From positions 1 to 21,392 of the forward strand of contig CAKROK010000036.1 of NCBI GenBank assembly GCA_934373295.1: a stretch of 21,392 nucleotides of DNA, in the 5' to 3' direction. Shown one piece after another: positions 6,405 to 12,730 of the stretch. Position numbers and translations under genes: made by a program. The DNA comes from an uncultured Christensenellaceae bacterium. Its GTDB lineage: Bacteria; Bacillota; Clostridia; Christensenellales; Christensenellaceae. The notes below the pieces were generated by a model. It was not told the DNA's origin. It saw only the letters and a program-made list of their open reading frames with translations, and searched no databases. The first letter of the stretch is position 1; each line of letters starts with the position of its first letter.

Positions 6405-7814
6405 ATGAAAATACTCATACCTTCAATTTATGACGACAACTTCGGCGATATGCTTATAAGGCACTGCTTTGAATCCCTTTTGCGCGCCGCGCTGGATGAG
6501 CTTGGATTAAGCGCGCAGATCGAGATAATGCCGCTAAAGGAGATCGACGAGCAGATGGTGCGCCGAGCGGAATACATATTCTTTCCGGGCGGAGGGACTT
6601 TTGGACTGTGCTACACGGGATTTTTTGACTATGTCGAGAGGATAGTGAACATAGCGCAGGAGACGGGCATACCGGTGGTCTTTTCTTCCGTGGGATTCGA
6701 CAATCAGGACGCGACTCCCGAGGGCGAGGAAAGATTGAGAGCGCTTTTACACAAGGACTGCGTCAAGGCGATATCCGTAAGGGACGATGCTCAGCTTTTC
6801 AGACCGTATGCCGAGGGAAGCGGACTGGAGGTGAAACAGGTATGCGACCCGGCGGTTTGGGCGAGAAGCGTATGCGACCTTCCAAAAAAGCACGAACAGG
6901 GGAAGATAGTGGGCATAAACGTCGTGAGAGGCGGGCTTTTTGGGGACAATAAGCACGGCTGGAAATTTAAAGACGAGCTAAACTATCTCGACGAGCTTAG
7001 AAAGCTATTGGATGAAGCGGGATATGACTACAGATTTTACACCAACGGCAGCATTTTAGACGACAACGCGCTGCACTATTTCGCAAGACAGTACGACATT
7101 CCCGCGCAAAAGACGATGTACATAAATTCGGCGAGGGAGCTTGTGAATGCGATAGAGGGCTTTGACTTCGTGTGCGCGATAAGGATGCATTCGTCGATAA
7201 TAGCATATGCTCTGGGCGTACCCGCGATAAACGCGGTATGGAACGACAAGATATACAAGTTTTATGACAACATAGGCCGCCACGACAGTGCGATAGAAAT
7301 TGAAAAGTTTACCGCAAAAGAGGCATTTGAAGCGGCGAAGAGGGGAATCGAGGAGGGACGGAGACAGCCGGACGAGGCGTTTTTGATGAGCGCCTATGAG
7401 TTCATATTTGACGCCATAAAGAAGATGACGGGAGCAAAGGGTGAAAGACACAGGAGCTTTGAAGAGATAAAGAAATGTATGGAGCGGGAGAATATCCCCA
7501 AAAGAGATGAACACATAGACCATATGACAAAGCTCAAGCGCGCGGAAAAGCTATATCTTGACAGATTTACGGACGTAAAGGCAAGAGACAGGGAGATAAA
7601 GAAGCTGACGAGGAAAGCTGAAAAGCTGAAGACGAGCAATGTTGAGCTAAAAAAACAGCTCAAGAGCAAGAAAAACGCACTTTCACGCAAACAGAGGGAG
7701 CTTTCCGCAATAAAGCGGCATCCGCTGGTAAGGCTGGATATGAAGCTGAGGAGGGTTTTCAGAAAGATAAAAAGGAGATTAAAGAGGATAATAAAGAGAG
7801 GGAAAAAGAGTTAA
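6405..7814 (+). CDS. Polysaccharide pyruvyl transferase family protein with coiled-coil, polybasic C-terminus
   Basis: The 469-aa product contains a polysaccharide pyruvyl transferase-like domain at about 1-345. Visible motifs are NFGDMLI (12-18), PGGGTFG (61-67), SVRDDAQLF (124-132, where the family usually has VRD..S...L) and the signature RMHSSIIAYALGVPAI (260-275). Members such as CsaB transfer pyruvate from PEP to surface polysaccharide sugars in the cytoplasm. Residues about 365-435 are strongly charged and helical, probably a coiled coil. The last 30 residues are almost a pure Arg/Lys/hydrophobic amphipathic stretch, which may bind the membrane or nucleic acid. No polysaccharide genes are adjacent, so the acceptor is unknown. 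AGGGGGA (6394-6400) is 4 bases from the ATG. It is a single-gene unit, convergent with the NlpC/P60 pair. Confidence 0.82.
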   Translation: MKILIPSIYDDNFGDMLIRHCFESLLRAALDELGLSAQIEIMPLKEIDEQMVRRAEYIFFPGGGTFGLCYTGFFDYVERIVNIAQETGIPVVFSSVGFDNQDATPEGEERLRALLHKDCVKAISVRDDAQLFRPYAEGSGLEVKQVCDPAVWARSVCDLPKKHEQGKIVGINVVRGGLFGDNKHGWKFKDELNYLDELRKLLDEAGYDYRFYTNGSILDDNALHYFARQYDIPAQKTMYINSARELVNAIEGFDFVCAIRMHSSIIAYALGVPAINAVWNDKIYKFYDNIGRHDSAIEIEKFTAKEAFEAAKRGIEEGRRQPDEAFLMSAYEFIFDAIKKMTGAKGERHRSFEEIKKCMERENIPKRDEHIDHMTKLKRAEKLYLDRFTDVKARDREIKKLTRKAEKLKTSNVELKKQLKSKKNALSRKQRELSAIKRHPLVRLDMKLRRVFRKIKRRLKRIIKRGKKS

Positions 7815-7821
7815 AGGGAAT

Positions 7822-7862
7822 AAAATGAGCCGCTGCCTGATGGACGAGCGGCTCGTTTTTTT
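7822..7862. terminator. Bidirectional terminator between convergent genes
   Basis: GAGCCGCT (7827-7834) pairs with AGCGGCTC (7847-7854), extended outward by A-T pairs. TTTTTTT follows on the plus strand (7856-7862), and AAAA (7822-7825) gives a T-run on the minus strand. It ends the pyruvyl transferase gene and also lies directly past the stop of the minus-strand NlpC/P60-like gene. Confidence 0.85.
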
Positions 7863-9222
7863 AATAGGGGCGCCCGTAATATATGCGGCTGCCCTTTGCG
7901 GCGGGGACGACTTCCACACCGCCGGAAGTGGCTAAGACGGACTTTCCGTCGCCGATATAAATGGCGACCTGCCATATGCCCTTATAGCTCTTTCGGCTCG
8001 TGCTGCCGTAGAATATCAAATCGCCCGCGCGCAGGGAGGAATATTTGAGCGTGCGCTTATTATTCTCACAGCTTCTGTATTGCTCCGCCGCGGTGGTGGA
8101 GGAGCGCTTGCCTAAAGCCTGCATTACTGACCAGTTCACGAGATAGCTCGAATCCACATATTTGCCCGTAGCGCGCTTGGAAGTGCTGAAGGGGTCGCCT
8201 ATGCGCGTCTTGGCGAAAGCGGCGATGGACTTACCTGCGGCGCTGCCCTTGGGGGCGGTTTTATTTACGGTAAAGCGCTTTTCATAGACCTTCGCACCGC
8301 CCTGCGCGATATATGCGGTGACGCGCAATGTCTTTTTACCTGATTTTAAATCCGAAAAGCGAATGCTTCGGCTTAAATCGGAAAGGTCGTATTCGATAAC
8401 GCCGCTATTGAGCTTTTTTGTCAAGGATAGCTCGGTCGCTGATTTATCGTTTAAAATGGTCACGACGAGCTTTGTCATGGGGGCGTCGGAGAGGATTTTT
8501 CCGTTTATTCGGTTATCCTTGCCTAAAAGCTGATCGGGGAGGGACAATGCCTCGCCCTTTTCAAACCGAAAATTATCCTTTAAAGAAATATTGCTGTTGA
8601 CCGTAACGGCGCAGCTCACGCTATAGCCGCCCGTTATTTCGCAGGTGACGGTGCATTTACCCGCGCTGACGGCGGTTATCTTGCCTGTTTCGGCATCGAT
8701 GCGGGCTATATCCGAATCGTCGCTCGAAAAGCGCGCCTCGGGGAGATAGCATATATCGGAATAATCGACGTCAAAGCTCACGTCAAATTTGCGCGTGGCG
8801 CCGACGTTCATTGAAATCTTTTCAAACGAGGGAGTGATGTTAAAGACAGGCTGCTTTTTAACGCGCGTAAGCTCGCTAAATGCGCTGTACACCTTATTTT
8901 CATCCACGGTAGAATAGCTGCGCAAAGTATAGCAGACCTCGTTTTCTGGGATGGAACTCAAAGCGAATTCACCAGCATCTCCCGAATAGACGCACGTTAC
9001 GTTTGAAAGGTCGGAAAAGCTGAACTGCCAAAGCTCACAGCCCTCCGCGTTTTGCGGCTTTTCCCAGAAAAGCGTGAGAGCGTCGTCCGTCACGGTAAAA
9101 TCACAGGGCAGGGGGACGTCGGGGGTAAAATCATCTTCCGTTTGCGCAAAGGCGCACAGCGGGGACAATAGGGTGAACAGGGATAGAATTATACAAAAAA
9201 TCTTTAAAAGTCTGTTTTTCAT
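7861..9222 (-). CDS. Secreted Big2-like / NlpC-P60-like protein with all catalytic residues lost (pseudoenzyme)
   Basis: The 453-aa product has a signal peptide (residues 1-26, ending AFA), an Fn3-like region (about 38-123), a bacterial Ig-like group 2 domain (about 128-208, with the AGKCTVTCEITGGYSVSC pattern), a middle beta domain (about 215-320) and a C-terminal NlpC/P60 fold (about 328-453). In that domain the nucleophile Cys of DCS is Ser358 (VDSSYLV), the His of HVAIYIG is Gln418 (QVAIYIGDG), and the third triad position is Leu430. Hydrolysis of cell-wall peptides therefore looks impossible; wall binding or regulation of its neighbour is possible. The ATG at 9222 has AGGAG (9231-9235) 8 bases upstream and lies 14 bases past the stop of its active-looking paralogue. 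Both proteins end in RPY. The frame is intact, so this is not a decaying gene. Confidence 0.85.
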   Translation of the reverse strand: MKNRLLKIFCIILSLFTLLSPLCAFAQTEDDFTPDVPLPCDFTVTDDALTLFWEKPQNAEGCELWQFSFSDLSNVTCVYSGDAGEFALSSIPENEVCYTLRSYSTVDENKVYSAFSELTRVKKQPVFNITPSFEKISMNVGATRKFDVSFDVDYSDICYLPEARFSSDDSDIARIDAETGKITAVSAGKCTVTCEITGGYSVSCAVTVNSNISLKDNFRFEKGEALSLPDQLLGKDNRINGKILSDAPMTKLVVTILNDKSATELSLTKKLNSGVIEYDLSDLSRSIRFSDLKSGKKTLRVTAYIAQGGAKVYEKRFTVNKTAPKGSAAGKSIAAFAKTRIGDPFSTSKRATGKYVDSSYLVNWSVMQALGKRSSTTAAEQYRSCENNKRTLKYSSLRAGDLIFYGSTSRKSYKGIWQVAIYIGDGKSVLATSGGVEVVPAAKGSRIYYGRPY

Positions 9223-9236
9223 GCTTGGTACTCCTG

Positions 9237-10613
9237 TCAATAGGGACGGGCGAAGGTGAGCTGTCTTGCGCCGACGGGGACTATGCCGTAACGGACATTG
9301 GGCGCATCGGCTTCTATTGTATAGCCGTTTCCGATGTATATGGCGACGTGGTTCACGCCGGCGTATCTGCCGTTATCCGTACCCGCGTAAAAGAGCAGGT
9401 CGCCCGGGCGAAGCTCGTCTTTAGATATGGTTTTGTTGTTATCCACGCACCATTTATATTGATAAGCCGCGACGTTGGGCAGAGTGATGCCCGCGCCCTC
9501 CTTAAAGCACCAATAGACGAGGTAGCTGCAATCGATATAGCGCTTATACGAGCGCAGAGGCTGACTGTATGGGTCGTCAAGGCGGGTATGAGCGAAATTC
9601 AGCACGGCCTCAACCTGTTTTTCATAGGTTTTGGGTCGGGAAAGCACGCTGAAGGATTTTTTAAAGAGGTTGAGCTTACCGCGCTTTGTATAGACGGTGA
9701 CGTATAGCGTCTTTTTGCCCTTTTTAAGGTCGCGGAAGGGTATCGAGCCGCTTATATCGGCGAGGTCACAGCGCTTTACGCCGCCCGCATTATAGGAATA
9801 TGTCAGCTCGTTTTTTCCGTTCGAATTCTTGATGGAAATATATATGCGCGATATGGGATCGTCGGAGATTATCGTGCCGTTGATGCGGTTTTTCCCGCCG
9901 ACGATCTGATCGGGCAGGGAGTTTACAGAGCCGTCTTGGAAGATGTGATCGTATGTCAGATACATCGAGCCTTTTATATTGGAAGATTTGTTGACGGTGA
10001 CGGTGCATGTCGCCTTATAGCCGCCCGTGAGCTTACATGTGATGGTGCATTTTCCCGCGGCTTTTGCGGTGAGCGTGCCTGTATTCCTGTTGACGGAGGC
10101 GATTTTAGAATTGGATGAATAGTAGCCCTCCACGGGGAAATATAGAGAGGAATCGCGGTCCATATCGAAAAATGCCTTTAGAGAGCGGCGGGAGCCGATA
10201 TTGACGGTGAGGGAGGTATGCGAGAGCTTCAAATTGCTGACGGCGGTCTTTTTCAAACGGCCGGCATACACGAGCCGACTGTAATATTTCTTCTTATTTA
10301 TAATGCGGTAGCTGCGCACGGCATAATACCGCGTATTCTTAGGAATGCTTTTAAAACGGTATTTTTGGGCATTGCCCGCATAGAGAGAGGTAGCGTTTTT
10401 GACTCTTCCTGACTTTGCGGAGGCTTTATCGGAAAATTCGAAAAGCTCCCAATACTCATCGCCGTTTTTAAGCTCGGGGATGTAGTAGGCATTGATGCTG
10501 TCAAAATCAAAGCTGCCCATTTCGGGTGAGGATGGACGGACGCCCGCGCATAGTGCGGAGACGGGAATAAGTGTCAATATTATGACGAGGAAAAATGCTG
10601 TCAGTCGTTTCAT
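9237..10613 (-). CDS. Secreted Big2-like / NlpC-P60 cysteine peptidase
   Basis: The 458-aa product has a signal peptide (residues 1-23), an Fn3-like region (about 34-118), a bacterial Ig-like group 2 domain (about 126-208), a middle beta domain (about 212-324) and a C-terminal NlpC/P60 domain (about 332-458). Triad: Cys362 (YIDCSYLV), His422 (NHVAIYIG) and Glu434, with the 12-residue His-to-third-residue spacing of the family. Glu in third place is as described for RipA-type enzymes. Such enzymes cut peptidoglycan stem peptides (D-Glu to diamino acid) outside the cell. RPGDLLFY (402-409) is another family landmark. The ATG at 10613 has GGGAG (10622-10626) 8 bases upstream. It is the first gene of a two-gene unit with its catalytically dead paralogue. 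Substrate and cell-cycle role cannot be read from sequence. Confidence 0.88.
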   Translation of the reverse strand: MKRLTAFFLVIILTLIPVSALCAGVRPSSPEMGSFDFDSINAYYIPELKNGDEYWELFEFSDKASAKSGRVKNATSLYAGNAQKYRFKSIPKNTRYYAVRSYRIINKKKYYSRLVYAGRLKKTAVSNLKLSHTSLTVNIGSRRSLKAFFDMDRDSSLYFPVEGYYSSNSKIASVNRNTGTLTAKAAGKCTITCKLTGGYKATCTVTVNKSSNIKGSMYLTYDHIFQDGSVNSLPDQIVGGKNRINGTIISDDPISRIYISIKNSNGKNELTYSYNAGGVKRCDLADISGSIPFRDLKKGKKTLYVTVYTKRGKLNLFKKSFSVLSRPKTYEKQVEAVLNFAHTRLDDPYSQPLRSYKRYIDCSYLVYWCFKEGAGITLPNVAAYQYKWCVDNNKTISKDELRPGDLLFYAGTDNGRYAGVNHVAIYIGNGYTIEADAPNVRYGIVPVGARQLTFARPY

Positions 10614-10643
10614 TAATAGTACTCCCACATATTATTTGATTTT

Positions 10644-10652
10644 ATTATATCA
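10644..10652 (-). promoter_or_regulatory. Extended -10 promoter for the NlpC/P60 pair
   Basis: The minus strand reads TGATATAAT at 10652-10644, a perfect extended -10 about 30 bases ahead of the start at 10613. No good -35 box was found at 16-18 bases. The motif is the same as that ahead of the two-component operon. Confidence 0.5.
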
Positions 10653-10720
10653 TAAAAAATGAAACATGGAAGTAAAAAAAGGATTGTTTAAAAAAAGTTC
10701 AAAAATTTTTTTAAAAGGGT

Positions 10721-10749
10721 GTTTTAAAGTGAGGGGGAGTGGTTATAAT
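10721..10749 (+). promoter_or_regulatory. Promoter of the ctsR operon
   Basis: A perfect -10 TATAAT (10744-10749) lies immediately ahead of the CtsR operator. The best -35 is TTTTAA (10722-10727, 16-base spacer), only a 3/6 match. The same stretch could be read as a sigma-B-like pair (GTTTTA, 14 bases, GGTTAT), as known for ctsR in Bacillus subtilis. No evidence for sigma B exists in this window, so I prefer sigma A. Confidence 0.55.
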
Positions 10750-10758
10750 ATAAACGAA

Positions 10759-10780
10759 GGTCAAAGAAAGTCAAAGTCAA
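10759..10780 (+). promoter_or_regulatory. CtsR operator (tandem heptads) with a third partial copy
   Basis: GGTCAAA (10759-10765), GAA, AGTCAAA (10769-10775) is a perfect match to the published CtsR box (two RGTCAAA heptads, 3 bases apart). It continues directly into a partial third unit GTCAA (10776-10780) that runs into the GGAGG ribosome binding site (10781-10785). It lies 10 bases past the -10 box, at or just after the expected transcription start. Bound CtsR would block its own operon. Confidence 0.92.
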
Positions 10781-10790
10781 GGAGGCTGAA

Positions 10791-11255
10791 ATGAGTGTTA
10801 TAAGCGACAGCATAGAGAGCTTCATAAAGGATATGATGGAGGACATCGACGGAGTGTATGAGCTGAAGCGAAACGAGCTCGCGGAGAGATTCGGATGCGC
10901 ACCGTCTCAGATAAACTACGTACTTCAAACGCGGTTCACGCCGGAGAGGGGATATGTGATAGAATCGAGACGGGGCGGAGGCGGATGCATAAAGCTCTAT
11001 AGGGTGAACATCGATAAGCACGAGGTCGTAAAGAGCCTCTTGGAGGATTTTATCAAAAAGGGTGCGATGAGCGAGAAAAACGCGCGGCAGATGTTATCAG
11101 ACCTTGCAAGTCTCGGAATAATAGACATAAGGACGGCGAGACTCATATACTTTGCGGTGAGCGACGATGCATTAAACGCGGCGGGTCCGAAAAAAGATGC
11201 GCTGCGCGTGAATATTTTAAAGACTATGATGACGGCGGTATTAGCCGAGCAGTGA
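10791..11255 (+). CDS. ctsR: Transcriptional repressor CtsR
   Basis: Heat-shock repressor of clp genes (154 aa, the family's normal length). The winged helix-turn-helix spans about 1-72 (ELAERFGCAPSQINYVLQTRF as recognition region). A glycine-rich wing loop RGGGG (Arg61, Gly62-65), known in the family as the intrinsic heat sensor, follows; its arginine contacts DNA. The C-terminal part (about 80-154) is the dimerisation domain, bound by McsB for removal of CtsR during stress. It is first in the ctsR-mcsA-mcsB-clpC operon and sits just behind its own operator, so autoregulation is well supported. GGAGG lies 5 bases ahead of the ATG. CtsR box plus this gene order is a firm Firmicutes signature. 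Confidence 0.97.
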   Translation: MSVISDSIESFIKDMMEDIDGVYELKRNELAERFGCAPSQINYVLQTRFTPERGYVIESRRGGGGCIKLYRVNIDKHEVVKSLLEDFIKKGAMSEKNARQMLSDLASLGIIDIRTARLIYFAVSDDALNAAGPKKDALRVNILKTMMTAVLAEQ

Positions 11256-11269
11256 AAGAGGTGTTTTGT

Positions 11270-11761
11270 ATGTTATGTCAAAAGTGTCATAAGAATCAGG
11301 CGACAGTCCATACGGTGACTATAGTAAACGGAGTAAAGGATGAAAAGTATTTGTGCAGCGAATGCGCGGGAGAAAATGAGCTTGCGATGAACTTCAGCTT
11401 CCCGAGCATGAACGACTTCTTCGGCGATTTCTTTGAGCCGCAGAGGACGTTGCAGCAGGCGTTAAAATGCGACAGCTGCGGGACGAGCTTTGAGGACTTC
11501 AACAGAACCGGGCTGTTGGGCTGCCCCGAATGCTATGAGAATTTCAGGAGCAGGCTCGCGCCCATAATCAAAAAGACGCAGGGCGGCAACACGGCGCACA
11601 AGCCGGAGACGGACGCAAAGGAGCATATAAGCGAGGAAAAGAGAGAGCTTAAAGAATTAAAGCGTAAGCTGAAGGCGGCTATCAAGGATGAAAAATACGA
11701 AGAAGCGGCCGAGTTGAGAGACGAGATAAGAAAGCTGGAGGGGAACGATGGAGAGAAGTAA
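11270..11761 (+). CDS. mcsA: McsA, zinc-binding activator of the arginine kinase McsB
   Basis: McsA binds and stimulates McsB and modulates CtsR under heat or thiol stress. The 163-aa product shows the expected four CxxC pairs: Cys3/Cys6, Cys29/Cys32, Cys67/Cys70 and Cys85/Cys88, which bind zinc. A C-terminal UVR motif helix pair follows (about 126-157, LKELKRKLKAAIKDEKYEEA). The ATG at 11270 was chosen because AGAGGTG (11257-11263) lies 6 bases upstream; an in-frame GTG at 11252 would overlap the ctsR stop. The gene overlaps mcsB by 14 bases, suggesting coupled, roughly equal synthesis of the two partners. Confidence 0.95.
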   Translation: MLCQKCHKNQATVHTVTIVNGVKDEKYLCSECAGENELAMNFSFPSMNDFFGDFFEPQRTLQQALKCDSCGTSFEDFNRTGLLGCPECYENFRSRLAPIIKKTQGGNTAHKPETDAKEHISEEKRELKELKRKLKAAIKDEKYEEAAELRDEIRKLEGNDGEK

Positions 11762-12728
11762 TATAGTAGCCACGACGCGCGTGCGTTTGGCGAGAAATTT
11801 AAAAGGGTATCCTTTCCCCCACATGATAAAGGATGAAAAGACGTATGACGAGATAATCGACAGAGTTTCCGACTGCCTTGCGGCGGGGACGGACATGACG
11901 ACGAGGCGCATAAGGGACATGAAGCCCATAGAGCGCCAGAGGCTCATTGAGCGGCACGTAATAAGCCCGGAGCTTTCACGGCTCACGCGGGGCGCGCTGA
12001 TATCCACGCCGGACGAGAGCATATCCGTAATGGTGAACGAGGAGGATCACATACGCATACAGGCGGTCTGCCCCGGACTGGACATAAACCGCGCGCTCAT
12101 GGCGGCGGGAGAGGTCGAGGACATGCTGAGTGAGACGCTCATGCTCGCATATGACGACGAGTTCGGCTATTTGACGGCTTGCCCCACGAACGTAGGCACG
12201 GGCATGAGGATATCCGCGATGGTGCATCTGCCCGCACTGACGAGAGGAGGAGCGATAGGCGAGCTTTCCGGATCGCTTTCGAGAATAGGCTACACGCTGC
12301 GCGGAGTATACGGCGAGGGCAGCGAACAGCTGGGAGACATGTATCAGATATCAAATGAGGTGACCTTGGGAAGCACAAAGGCGGAGATCGCGGCGGACTT
12401 TAAGAAGGTAATCGATAAGGTATGCGACAGCGAGATGACCGCGAGAAAGGAAATATCGCGTCAGATGGGCGCACAGCTCGAGGACGAGGTGATGAGGTCG
12501 TTAGGTCAGCTGAAATATTGCAGGAGCATATCGTCGGCACAGGCTATCGAAATGCTTTCGAATATCGCGCTGGGAGTATCGCTCGGATGGATAAGGGTGG
12601 ATCTTGGCGAAATATACGCGGCATTTTGGGAGATAATGCCCGCATGTCTTGCGGCGGAAAACGAGAGCACCGTGCGCAGGGATATGAAACGGGCAAAATA
12701 TTTAAATGAGCTACTAAAGGAGGTATAA
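11748..12728 (+). CDS. mcsB: Protein arginine kinase McsB
   Basis: McsB phosphorylates arginine residues on misfolded proteins and on CtsR, and the phosphoarginine mark is recognised by ClpC. The 326-aa product has the phosphagen-kinase fold: TTRVRLARNLKGYPF (9-23) in the nucleotide-binding part, the NEEDH loop (97-101), catalytic Cys145 in TACPTNVGTGMR, and the C-terminal RDMKRA (311-316). The last motif corresponds to the RDxxRA phosphoarginine-binding site described for McsB. It is somewhat shorter than the B. subtilis protein (about 363 aa), but no key motif is missing. GGAGGGG lies 4 bases ahead of the ATG inside the mcsA 3' end. Its stop is 2 bases before the clpC start. Confidence 0.96.
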   Translation: MERSNIVATTRVRLARNLKGYPFPHMIKDEKTYDEIIDRVSDCLAAGTDMTTRRIRDMKPIERQRLIERHVISPELSRLTRGALISTPDESISVMVNEEDHIRIQAVCPGLDINRALMAAGEVEDMLSETLMLAYDDEFGYLTACPTNVGTGMRISAMVHLPALTRGGAIGELSGSLSRIGYTLRGVYGEGSEQLGDMYQISNEVTLGSTKAEIAADFKKVIDKVCDSEMTARKEISRQMGAQLEDEVMRSLGQLKYCRSISSAQAIEMLSNIALGVSLGWIRVDLGEIYAAFWEIMPACLAAENESTVRRDMKRAKYLNELLKEV

Positions 12729-12730
12729 TT

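Noticed and set aside
9225..9707. A 160-codon open frame on the plus strand
   Set aside because: It lies entirely antisense to the NlpC/P60 gene, has no ribosome binding site or recognisable domain, and exists because of the codon pattern of the real gene.
10721..10746. Sigma-B-like promoter (GTTTTA, 14 bases, GGTTAT) ahead of ctsR
   Set aside because: The match is partial, no sigma B gene is visible, and most Clostridia lack sigma B. A sigma-A -10 box covers the same bases.
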